Assembly: GCA_023424725.1 (NCBI GenBank)
Contig: JAFADQ010000107.1
Coordinates: forward strand, 1-6,847
Length of the DNA stretch: 6,847 bases
From: Bacteroidota bacterium
GTDB taxonomy: Bacteria > Bacteroidota > Bacteroidia > Cytophagales > Hymenobacteraceae
Direction: 5' to 3'
This document shows positions 1 through 5,327 of the stretch, one piece after another. Position numbers and translations under genes: made by a program. The stretch's first letter is position 1. Every line of letters begins with the position of its first letter. Below the pieces are notes generated by a model. It ran no database searches, was not told the origin of the DNA, and saw only the letters and a list, made by a program, of their open reading frames with translations.

Positions 1-2
1 GG

Positions 3-530
3 AATATTCTGGTGTGCGATTGCGGAAATAACGATAACAACCGCAAAGACCTAGTGGTGTACCGGGTAAATCCGGCAAGCCCCGATAAAGTGTCGGAAAT
101 AAAATTCTCTTACCCAGACCAGCAGGATTTTCCGCCCAAAAAGAAAGAGCGCAACTTCGACAGCGAGGGCTCGCTCTGGCACAACGGGCAAATTTATTTG
201 TTCTCGCGCGACCGCGGACGCCAGCAAACCAGCAAAGTGTATACAATTCCGGCAGAACCAGGAAACCACGTGGCAACAAAAGTAACCGAGCTGAAAATTG
301 ACGGCGAAGTTACCAGCGCGAGCCTGAGTCCGGACGGAAAAACCATGGCTTTGCTCACCAAAGAAAGCCTGCTTATTTACTCCGGTTCCGGTATGGCCGA
401 TATTCTGAAAGCCACGCCCAAAATCATCAGCACAAAAGGAGCCGGGCAAACCGAAGGCAGCGAGTTTATCGATAACCAAAACCTGCTAATCAGCACCGAA
501 GAAGGGGTTTTGTACCAATATAAATTATAA
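3..530 (+). CDS. C-terminal part of a secreted beta-propeller-like protein (5' end outside window)
   Basis: The reading frame is open from the left edge (codons from position 3), so the true start lies upstream and only the last 175 residues are visible. Visible blocks are CGNNDNNRKDLVVYRV near the left edge, NFDSEGSLWHNGQIYLFSRD in the middle, LSPDGKTMALL (a WD40/PD40-like blade motif), and a C-terminal segment with FIDNQNLLISTEEG followed by LYQYKL. Such repeating strand-turn blocks with SPDG are typical of beta-propellers. The GNN-NNR-DL pattern recalls a group of secreted or lipoprotein-like Bacteroidota proteins of unknown function, but this is recalled from family style and was not searched. 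The signal sequence, if any, is outside the window. A strong terminator follows directly, so this is the last gene of its transcript. The biochemical role is unknown. Confidence 0.75.
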   Translation, partial: NILVCDCGNNDNNRKDLVVYRVNPASPDKVSEIKFSYPDQQDFPPKKKERNFDSEGSLWHNGQIYLFSRDRGRQQTSKVYTIPAEPGNHVATKVTELKIDGEVTSASLSPDGKTMALLTKESLLIYSGSGMADILKATPKIISTKGAGQTEGSEFIDNQNLLISTEEGVLYQYKL

Positions 531-537
531 ACGGTTT

Positions 538-583
538 GGCTGCGGCAGCCACTTTTTTGGCCGCCGCAGCCTTTCTGTTTTTT
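538..583 (+). terminator. Rho-independent terminator of the beta-propeller-like gene
   Basis: A 9-bp GC-rich stem (GGCTGCGGC at 538-546, GCCGCAGCC at 563-571) continues after one mismatch into a further 4 bp (GCCA/TGGC) around a T-rich loop. It is followed by TTTCTGTTTTTT (572-583). It begins 7 bases after the TAA stop, which fits an intrinsic terminator for the upstream gene. Confidence 0.85.
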
Positions 584-650
584 AAATATTTCATCTCCGC
601 AACCTGTGCATTTATATCAATCTGCATCTGGCTAAGCCAGTAATTTAATT

Positions 651-704
651 TGCCGCAGGCTCCACTTTCTCCCCTCTCATTTGGAGAGGGGCTGGGGGTG
701 AGGT
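651..704 (+). repeat. Half copy (A) of a GC-rich palindromic intergenic repeat
   Basis: The sequence GGCTCC-x7-CCCCTCTC-ATTTG-GAGAGGGG-CTGGGGGTGAGGT matches the right halves of the two larger elements at 5201-5326 and 5863-5994. The 8-bp stem 671-678/684-691 is perfect. No clear left half is visible upstream: 601-650 holds only a small CTGGC/GCCAG hairpin at 628-640. Elements of this kind, GGGGGTGAGGT next to a CCCCTCTC/GAGAGGGG hairpin, are in my recollection common between genes in Bacteroidota. This copy lies just upstream of the PAP2 gene, in a stretch of about 220 bp that otherwise holds only the terminator. Confidence 0.7.
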
Positions 705-752
705 GTAAAAGTTTACGTGAAAAAGCTTTGTGAAAGAGAAAACCGAAAGAAA

Positions 753-1628
753 ATGCAGAAACCGATCATCCCAACTTTAATCCTGTTTTTAAGCCTGTTT
801 CTGACTGATGCCAAAGGCCAGGAAGCATCAATTTTAGTGCCGTCAGACACTAACTATCTATCTGTTTATTCCCCGCAATTTCCGGCGCCTGATTCTTCTG
901 AACCGGAGCTGAAACGGTGGAATACGCCGGTGCACCGCTTCGTGAACCGCAACAAGAATTTAAGCCGTTTCGTGATCGCCCCAGTTGCACTTTCTGCCAT
1001 CTGGACGAGCACTTATTATAATATAGACCAGCCCTGGCGCGACGAAATCCCTAACGAAAAAAGTCCGTTTAAAGAAAGTGTTTCGGCCTGGGCCGAGCCG
1101 CTGGGCCGTGGCGCTACTATACAGCCCATGTTCGGTGCGTTTATGGCCTACGGGTTAGTAGCAAAAGATAAACGCGCCCGAAAAACCGCCGTAATCGGCC
1201 TTGCTACGTATTACCTGAACGATGGCGTAACCTCAAACCTGAAACGCACGTTCGGCCGTATCAGGCCAAACTCAGCAGAGCTAAAAGATAATTGGTTTGC
1301 CGGCGAACCTAACCGGTCGTTTCCGTCGTCGCATACATCAACCGCCTTTGCCGCCGCCACCGTTTTGTCTACCATGTACCGCGAAAAAAAGTGGGTAGCG
1401 CCCATTGCTTACACAGCGGCTACTGCGGTTGGCTTCAGCAGGTTATACCACAATAACCACTGGGCGTCTGATGTGCTGGCGGGCGCGGTAGTTGGTTTTG
1501 CCTCGGCTAAATTTACCATTTGGGCCTACGATTGGCTTGAGCAGAAGCTGATCAAAAAACGAAACATGGCGGTGGTTCCGCAGGTAGGGCCGGGCAATTA
1601 TGGCGTTTCGGTGATGATCGGGCTGTGA
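753..1628 (+). CDS. Periplasmic PAP2-family (type 2 phosphatidic acid phosphatase) phosphatase
   Basis: This 291-residue protein carries all three motifs of the PAP2 / vanadium haloperoxidase-like phosphatase family: KX6RP at residues 164-172 (KRTFGRIRP), PSSH at 191-194 (a variant of PSGH, with catalytic-type His194), and SRX5HX3D at 229-240 (His236, Asp240). These residues hydrolyse phosphate monoesters or pyrophosphates, usually of lipids such as phosphatidate, undecaprenyl diphosphate or lipid A; the actual substrate cannot be read from the sequence. I chose the ATG at 753 because it starts directly with a signal peptide (MQKPIIPTLILFLSLF, probable cleavage near AKG-QEA), with AG-rich sequence upstream. 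A GTG at 717 would add 12 charged residues before it. The C-terminus ends in a short strand-like tail (YGVSVMIGL) after the catalytic domain. A small membrane protein gene follows after 30 bp, probably in the same transcript. Confidence 0.92.
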   Translation: MQKPIIPTLILFLSLFLTDAKGQEASILVPSDTNYLSVYSPQFPAPDSSEPELKRWNTPVHRFVNRNKNLSRFVIAPVALSAIWTSTYYNIDQPWRDEIPNEKSPFKESVSAWAEPLGRGATIQPMFGAFMAYGLVAKDKRARKTAVIGLATYYLNDGVTSNLKRTFGRIRPNSAELKDNWFAGEPNRSFPSSHTSTAFAAATVLSTMYREKKWVAPIAYTAATAVGFSRLYHNNHWASDVLAGAVVGFASAKFTIWAYDWLEQKLIKKRNMAVVPQVGPGNYGVSVMIGL

Positions 1629-1658
1629 CGTGGCCTGAATACAGAGCTAAATTTTACT

Positions 1659-1802
1659 ATGAAAGAAGATAAAGAAATTAAAAAGTACCTGGAGGAGAAG
1701 CGGGAAAAGCTGCAAATCTATAAGTTTTTTCTATTCGTGACGGCCGCATTATTGGGCGTTGCAGGGTTTGTTTGGCTGGTGCAAAACTGGCTTTCGTTAT
1801 AG
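1659..1802 (+). CDS. Small single-pass membrane protein, 47 residues
   Basis: An ATG-to-TAG frame of 47 codons. The N-terminal half is highly charged and probably helical (MKEDKEIKKYLEEKREKLQ). Residues about 22-42 form one hydrophobic segment (FFLFVTAALLGVAGFVWLV), and the protein ends NWLSL. This predicts a single membrane helix with the charged part on the cytoplasmic side, although the charge signs are mixed. It lies 30 bp after the PAP2 stop and 57 bp before the TTG of the next gene, all on the same strand, so co-transcription is plausible. I do not recognise the family. It is too short for most gene callers. That it is real rests on its amphipathic-then-hydrophobic layout and on its position filling an otherwise empty gap; chance remains possible. 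Confidence 0.55.
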   Translation: MKEDKEIKKYLEEKREKLQIYKFFLFVTAALLGVAGFVWLVQNWLSL

Positions 1803-1859
1803 GTTAATTTCTGTTTCGCAGAATTGTAGTGGTTCCTCAATTTCTCTTATCTTAAAACA

Positions 1860-2669
1860 TTGATCCGCCCGTTTTTTATTTTAATTTTTCTCGGTTTGTG
1901 CCCGCTTTTTGTTGCCGCGCAGGTAAAAAACGAGGTGGAGTATTTGCAGGTTTGGGCAGGCGTGGAGGCCGAATACCAGTACACTCCCAAAAGTTTATTT
2001 TATTTCGATCATCAGTACAGGCACGTTGCGCGGCAAACAGAAGGCAACATAAAAAAAAGCGGCCTGCTCTCTCATTTCGAAGATATAAGGGCAACCGTTG
2101 GTTACGAACGGCTTGTGCTGAAAGAAACGTATCTGGGCTTATCTCAGCGGGTTTCTTTTGAGGAAGAAGAAGTGAAATGGTATTCGCGGTTTTGGCTGGG
2201 GCACGAAAAAGACTTCGAAAAATCGGAGATCGAAAGCCGGATTTTGTTCGAGCACATCCGGGCAAAAGACACCTCTGCCGAAGCCGAAAAAATAGAGCCC
2301 GAAAACCGTATCCGTGGCAATACCGGCTACAACCGCAAGCTGAATTTCTTTAAAAAAGAGATTGAAATTGGCGCCGAACTGGAAGCCATGTTCGAACTAA
2401 ACGCTCCTGAGCAGGGCCAGTCGGTGCGCTTTATAGACCGAACCCGGTTTGAAGTAATGGCAAGTTATCCGGTTTCAAAACGCTGGGAAATAACCTTATT
2501 CGCCATTAGCCAAACCAAATACCGGTATCAAAAACCCGAAACCGAACCGGGAAACAGGCTTCAGGAAAAAATAAAAACCAACACCTTTACGCCCATTGTC
2601 GGGCTGGAGCTGGAGTTTACCGGCGGCCGCTTATCTCCCGATTTCCCGGATATGGATCCAGGGAATTAA
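1860..2669 (+). CDS. Predicted outer-membrane beta-barrel protein (DUF2490-like)
   Basis: A 269-residue protein beginning with a signal peptide (MIRPFFILIFLGLCPLF, cleavage likely after VAA before Gln21). The mature part is rich in alternating aromatic/polar strands separated by charged turns: VWAGVEAEYQY, SLFYFDHQYRH, WYSRFWLGHEKDF, IEIGAELEAMFEL, RFEVMASYPV, WEITLFAISQTKYRY and a last strand FTPIVGLELEF. Strand length and pattern suit a small outer-membrane barrel, and the W-x-x-x-x-E and R-x-R features resemble DUF2490 proteins of Bacteroidota. That family assignment is from memory and moderate. The start is TTG at 1860: an in-frame TAG at 1827 blocks extension, and no ATG or GTG lies near the signal peptide. 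After the last strand there is an acidic/proline tail (SPDFPDMDPGN). Function unknown; its neighbours are envelope genes. Confidence 0.75.
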   Translation: MIRPFFILIFLGLCPLFVAAQVKNEVEYLQVWAGVEAEYQYTPKSLFYFDHQYRHVARQTEGNIKKSGLLSHFEDIRATVGYERLVLKETYLGLSQRVSFEEEEVKWYSRFWLGHEKDFEKSEIESRILFEHIRAKDTSAEAEKIEPENRIRGNTGYNRKLNFFKKEIEIGAELEAMFELNAPEQGQSVRFIDRTRFEVMASYPVSKRWEITLFAISQTKYRYQKPETEPGNRLQEKIKTNTFTPIVGLELEFTGGRLSPDFPDMDPGN

Positions 2670-2672
2670 GCC

Positions 2673-2690
2673 AGAATTTTAAATTCTTTT
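2673..2690 (+). terminator. Weak candidate terminator after the beta-barrel gene
   Basis: AGAATTT-T-AAATTCT (2673-2687) is a perfect AT-rich inverted repeat followed by TTTTTA-like sequence, starting 3 bases after the TAA stop. It would fold with only about 5 bp around a 4-base loop and has little GC, so it is weak. It lies in the 63-bp gap between two convergent genes, where termination is expected. Confidence 0.3.
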
Positions 2691-2732
2691 TATAGCCTGT
2701 TTGCCTTAAGAAAATTCTTTACAAAGTTTAGT

Positions 2733-3566
2733 TTACTTTAAATGAATCACCATACCCAAACCCATAGAGCCATTAGGCAGCAGGGCAGGGCCCATAGTGG
2801 TATTCAAACCCTTTTTATTAAACCAGCGGTCGTGGGCAAGGTAAACTAAGTTGGTAGATAAAATTCCTACACCGGCGCCTGCCAGCACATCCGAAGCCCA
2901 GTGCGCATCATTTAAAATTCGCATAACGCCAGTAGCCGATGCAACGGTATACGTACCAAACCCGATCCATTTACTCTTGCCCCTGAATTCGCGGCTAACC
3001 ATGGTGGCCACCACAAACGCGTAGGTGGTATGCCCCGACGGCCAGGCATGAGGCTTCCCGTTAGGCCGCTCTACATCAGTAATAACTTTTAGTGGCCACA
3101 TTATACCCGAGGCAAGCGCACCCGAAGCTGCCATTAAGCCAATTTGCCTGCGTATGTCGTGCTTGTTTTGCGACGAGAAAATATCGAACGCCGCCAAACC
3201 AACAGCGGGCGCGAAAAACAGGTAATCGTCTACATTGGTTTTAAAGTTCGGGAAATGCCGGGTACGCAGGTCGTAACGTATGTCGTGGCGGTCGTACACC
3301 GGGTTGTCTATCAAGGCAAACCCCACTGCGAACAAAGCTGCCGGCATAATTAAGCCCCGGCGCAGGTGGCCTTTGCGCAGGTACGGGTCGCGCGGGTCTT
3401 CCTGGTTTTTTATTTTAGAAGTATCGGCAACAATTATGCTGGTTTGGGCAGAATCTGGGGCTGTTTGAGCCAAAACCGATGCCGAAGAGAGAGAAAACCA
3501 CAGGCTGAAAAAGAAAATCGCTAACTTATTATTTGTAAATGTGACCACAGAAACTTCCTGAATCAT
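2733..3566 (-). CDS. Second periplasmic PAP2-family phosphatase
   Basis: A 277-residue protein with complete PAP2 motifs: KX6RP at residues 160-168 (KVITDVERP), PSGHT at 176-180 (His179), and the third motif in the form MRX5HX3D (Arg216, His222, Asp226), where the usual Ser of SR is Met. The N-terminus has about 13 residues before a hydrophobic signal segment (LAIFFFSLWFSL, cleavage likely near VLA-QTA), so the catalytic domain faces the periplasm. The ATG at 3566 is the only Met before the signal segment; a GTG at codon 7 is an alternative. Hydrophobic stretches flank the motifs (GLIMPAALFAVGFALI; YLFFAPAVGLAAF). The C-terminus, like that of the PAP2 protein at 753-1628, has a short strand-like tail (MGLGMVIHLK). 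The two proteins share fold and motifs but are divergent elsewhere, so they are distant paralogues rather than a recent duplication. Substrate not determinable; lipid phosphates are typical. Confidence 0.92.
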   Translation of the reverse strand: MIQEVSVVTFTNNKLAIFFFSLWFSLSSASVLAQTAPDSAQTSIIVADTSKIKNQEDPRDPYLRKGHLRRGLIMPAALFAVGFALIDNPVYDRHDIRYDLRTRHFPNFKTNVDDYLFFAPAVGLAAFDIFSSQNKHDIRRQIGLMAASGALASGIMWPLKVITDVERPNGKPHAWPSGHTTYAFVVATMVSREFRGKSKWIGFGTYTVASATGVMRILNDAHWASDVLAGAGVGILSTNLVYLAHDRWFNKKGLNTTMGPALLPNGSMGLGMVIHLK

Positions 3567-3664
3567 AAAAAGAAGGTGTTATGTAAAATCCTGTTTGCCG
3601 GTTTATTTCTGCTGATAGCCAGAAAAGCGGTTCTGGTATACGGCGCTTTTTGGTAAAGGTCGGA

Positions 3665-3696
3665 TTTTGTGTGTTATAGTTAGGTAAGTACTTTTG
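3665..3696 (+). promoter_or_regulatory. Bacteroidota-type promoter for the DoxX gene
   Basis: TACTTTTG at 3689-3696 fits the Bacteroidota -7 consensus TAnnTTTG, and TTTTG at 3665-3669 fits the -33 TTTG box. The spacing between them is 19 bases, within the known range. Transcription would begin a few bases after 3696, leaving a leader of only about 10-20 bases before the ATG at 3713 or 3722. No comparable promoter was found for the divergent PAP2 gene in the same 146-bp gap. Confidence 0.65.
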
Positions 3697-3712
3697 AGTT
3701 GCTGGTTTTCGT

Positions 3713-4153
3713 ATGCTCCGTATGCCTCTACAACTCATTCGCACCGATAACAACCTCGCAACTATCCTCATCCGCTTGTTGGTTGGCGCGGTTTTTCTTT
3801 CCGAAGGAATCCAGAAATTTCTTTTCCCGGAAACCCGTGGCGCTGGCCGCTTTGCTAAAATAGGCTTGCCCGAGCCCGAGTTGCTGGGCAGTTTTGTGGG
3901 TGGTTTCGAGGTGATTTGCGGCGCTCTTATACTTCTGGGTTTACTCACGCGGCTGGCCAGCCTTCCGCTGATCATTATTATGCTTGTTGCCATGGCCACT
4001 ACCAAAACCGATATTCTGGCCACCAAAGGTTTCTGGGAAATGCTGCACGCCAGCCGCACCGACTGGGCCATGCTACTGGGCAGTTTATTTTTGCTGATAA
4101 AAGGAGGAGGGAGGTTTTCTGTAGACTGGTGGTTGTGCAGAAGAAAATTTTGA
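3713..4153 (+). CDS. DoxX-family integral membrane protein
   Basis: A 146-residue protein with about four membrane helices. It shows DoxX family features in order: RLLVGAVFLSEGIQKF at 21-36, a phenylalanine-glutamate pair in GGFEVICGALILLGLLTR (63-80), the helix SLPLIIIMLVAMA (83-95), and the C-terminal LLGSLFLLIKGGGRFSVDW (121-139), where G-G-R-x-S-x-D is typical. Members are inner-membrane proteins of uncertain function, named after a subunit associated with terminal quinol oxidase and sometimes linked to thiol or redox stress. The ATG at 3713 is used here; an in-frame ATG at 3722 (residue 4) is equally possible and would leave a slightly longer leader after the predicted promoter. Transcribed alone as far as can be seen: divergent from PAP2, and convergent with the nuo genes across a 440-bp gap. 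Confidence 0.9.
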   Translation: MLRMPLQLIRTDNNLATILIRLLVGAVFLSEGIQKFLFPETRGAGRFAKIGLPEPELLGSFVGGFEVICGALILLGLLTRLASLPLIIIMLVAMATTKTDILATKGFWEMLHASRTDWAMLLGSLFLLIKGGGRFSVDWWLCRRKF

Positions 4154-4280
4154 GGTGGGTGAGAACAGGAAATTAACAGCCTGAGTTCGATTAATAATCA
4201 AACTTTTAATAGGCGTGCAGAGCCAGTAAACAGGAAAACTGCCATGTTTGGTTGATCACCCTGGTCTTCATGCTTTAGCT

Positions 4281-4312
4281 ATTCGCGTAGGGTTAAAAAC
4301 CCAACGCTACGC
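4281..4312 (-). repeat. REP-like palindromic element, copy 1 (inverted relative to copy 2)
   Basis: Read on the - strand this is GTAGCGTTGGG (complement at 4300-4310), a short loop, then AACCCTACGCGAAT. It is nearly identical to the + strand copy at 4496-4529, differing in the loop and a 2-base CG insertion near the end. Both begin with GTAG before an imperfect hairpin. That is the layout of REP sequences moved by TnpA-REP (RAYT) transposases of the Y1/IS200-like family; assignment to REPs is inference. Confidence 0.6.
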
Positions 4313-4367
4313 ATTAATAAGGCATATTTTGTTTGATCTGGTTTACTTCGCTTATTAAACCTTAGCT

Positions 4368-4448
4368 CCCCGGCCTGAAGGCCTTGGATACGTTGCGTCG
4401 TCGAATTAAGTATTCCTGGTTCATTCTCTCCAGGACCTTCAGGCCGGG
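4368..4448. repeat. Long inverted repeat with 13-bp perfect arms
   Basis: CCCGGCCTGAAGG (4369-4381) is the exact reverse complement of CCTTCAGGCCGGG (4436-4448). After one mismatch, pairing continues for 6 more positions (4383-4388 with 4429-4434, one of them a G-T wobble). An internal alternative hairpin, CCTGG/CCAGG (4415-4419 with 4430-4434), competes with that extension. The element sits centrally between the two inverted REP-like copies. It has no T-run, so it is not a typical terminator. Confidence 0.65.
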
Positions 4449-4495
4449 CAGTAGCCGGTTATGTAAGAGATGAACAAATCAATTAAAACTCTTTT

Positions 4496-4529
4496 ACGCT
4501 ACGTAGCGTTGGGCTTCAGCCCTACGAAT
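4496..4529 (+). repeat. REP-like palindromic element, copy 2
   Basis: The core is GTAGCGTTGGG (4503-4513), loop TTCA, then GCCCTACGAAT. GGGC/GCCC (4511-4514/4519-4522) forms the upper stem and CGTA/TACG (4502-4505/4523-4526) the lower stem, with a 5-base bulge between them. The left edge adds a perfect 14-bp palindrome ACGCTACGTAGCGT (4496-4509). It is an inverted copy of 4281-4312, so the pair forms a BIME-like unit of about 250 bp. Confidence 0.6.
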
Positions 4530-4545
4530 TACAATTTGCTAACAA

Positions 4546-4575
4546 AAAAAGGAGAACCTCGCAGCTCTCCTTTTT
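4546..4575 (-). terminator. Strong bidirectional intrinsic terminator after nuoJ
   Basis: A perfect 10-bp stem, AAAAAGGAGA (4546-4555) with TCTCCTTTTT (4566-4575), encloses a 10-base loop. On the - strand the stem runs into a T-run (complement of A at 4544-4550), and on the + strand into TTTTTCT. It starts about 20 bases after the nuoJ stop codon, so it should end the nuoHIJ transcript, and it could also stop transcripts arriving from the DoxX side. Confidence 0.85.
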
Positions 4576-4594
4576 CTATAAACTCTAAATCTTT

Positions 4595-5110
4595 TTACGA
4601 ATTCGCTTCTCTTTTACCCAGCAAAACCGCTCCTACAATAGCTGTTAAAAACAGCACCGACACAAGCTCGAACGGCAAAAGGAAATCGGTAAAGAGCACC
4701 ATGCCCAGGTTTTCTATCAAACCTATTTGCGAGCTGAATCCCTCTATTTGTCCTCCGGTAGCGCCCACATTGGCACCGCGCAACACGCCCACCATAATTA
4801 CGAGCAACATGCCGCCAGATATTACCGCCGCGAATTTCAGGATGTTGCTTTGTTTGGGCTCGGCGGCTTTGTTCAGGTTCAGGAACATTATCACGAACAG
4901 GAAAAGCACCATAATGGCCCCGGCATACACGATAATGTTCACGATTGCCAGAAACTGCGCATTCAGCAAAATATAATGCCCCGAAATGCTAAAAAAGGTA
5001 AGGATCAGGAAAAGGATGCTGTGCACCGGGTTTTTAGAGAACACCACCATTAGGGCGCAAAACAGCGTAAACGTGCTGAGCCCAAAAAACATTATTTCTG
5101 CTACTGACAT
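4595..5110 (-). CDS. nuoJ: NADH-quinone oxidoreductase subunit J (complex I membrane arm)
   Basis: A 171-residue, very hydrophobic protein with about five membrane helices, matching the usual NuoJ/ND6 length. Diagnostic blocks are SKNPVHSILFLILTFF (25-40), the highly conserved AQFLAIVNIIVYAGAIMVLF (51-70) containing the pi-bulge region of helix 3, and the C-terminal FELVSVLFLTAIVGAVLLGK (147-166). NuoJ sits in the proton-translocating membrane arm next to NuoA, NuoK and NuoH and helps couple quinone chemistry to proton channels. The ATG at 5110 gives the standard MSVAEIMFFG start. It is the third nuo gene in order H-I-J, but a 217-bp gap with a palindromic repeat separates it from nuoI. A terminator follows, and no nuoK is present, although nuoK normally follows nuoJ directly. 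Confidence 0.97.
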   Translation of the reverse strand: MSVAEIMFFGLSTFTLFCALMVVFSKNPVHSILFLILTFFSISGHYILLNAQFLAIVNIIVYAGAIMVLFLFVIMFLNLNKAAEPKQSNILKFAAVISGGMLLVIMVGVLRGANVGATGGQIEGFSSQIGLIENLGMVLFTDFLLPFELVSVLFLTAIVGAVLLGKREANS

Positions 5111-5200
5111 AGGTTGGTTTCGGAGTTGGTTGCTGTTTGCCTGTTTTTTGGCCTTTGCAGCCGGGTAAATTCCGGTGTAAAATTACTGATTTATGTGTTA

Positions 5201-5326
5201 ACCTCGCCCCCGGCCTCTCTTCCTTCTAAGAGGGGAGAAAGCGGAGCTTCGCAGATTTTTATTTCAAATAAATTTGCGAAGCTCCTTTAAGCCCCTCTCA
5301 TTGTGGAGAGGTGTCGGGGGTGAGGT
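5201..5326. repeat. Full palindromic repeat (B) between nuoI and nuoJ
   Basis: A nearly self-complementary 126-bp element. The outer ends ACCTCGCCCCCGGC and GTCGGGGGTGAGGT pair with only G-T-type differences. The inner arms GGAGCTTCGCA (5243-5253) and TGCGAAGCTCC (5275-5285) are perfect, and the centre TTTATTT/AAATAAA is AT-rich. Both halves resemble the half copy at 651-704: the reverse complement of the left half reads GCTCCGCTTTCTCCCCTC and then continues to GGGGGCGAGGT. The right end finishes one base before the nuoI stop codon (5328-5330). The transcript would carry a large hairpin between the nuoI and nuoJ coding regions. Confidence 0.8.
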
Positions 5327-5327
5327 A

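Larger units (their letters stand above)
4154..4594. other. Non-coding gap of about 440 bp between doxX and nuoJ, rich in palindromes
   Basis: No convincing reading frame exists on either strand here; in particular there is no nuoK-like frame on the - strand. From 4154 to 4280 I see nothing definable and no obvious terminator for the DoxX gene. From 4281 to 4575 the DNA is almost a chain of inverted repeats, listed separately: the REP-like pair 4281-4312 and 4496-4529, the 13-bp-arm palindrome 4368-4448, and the nuoJ terminator 4546-4575. Confidence 0.8.

Noticed and set aside
641..655. TAATTTG upstream of the first PAP2 gene as a -7 box
   Set aside because: It is one base short of TAnnTTTG and lacks a paired upstream box.
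1876..2265. Overlapping 129- and 87-codon frames on both strands within the barrel gene
   Set aside because: The barrel gene has a signal peptide and strand pattern. The alternatives are arginine/proline-rich shadow translations.
3529..4071. Open frame of 180 codons on the - strand
   Set aside because: It overlaps the DoxX gene antisense and the start of the second PAP2 gene. DoxX has family motifs and a promoter; this frame has neither.
4154..4594. Possible tRNA, small RNA gene or CRISPR in the palindrome-rich gap
   Set aside because: No cloverleaf, no evenly spaced direct repeats and no promoter-terminator pair could be recognised; the inverted repeats explain the structure.
4470..4976. 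Open frame of 168 codons on the + strand
   Set aside because: It runs antisense through the unmistakable nuoJ gene and begins in a repeat. Its protein is low-complexity and resembles no family.
5170..5200. TAATTTTA on the - strand upstream of nuoJ as an internal promoter
   Set aside because: It misses the final G of TAnnTTTG and has no TTTG box at the right distance.
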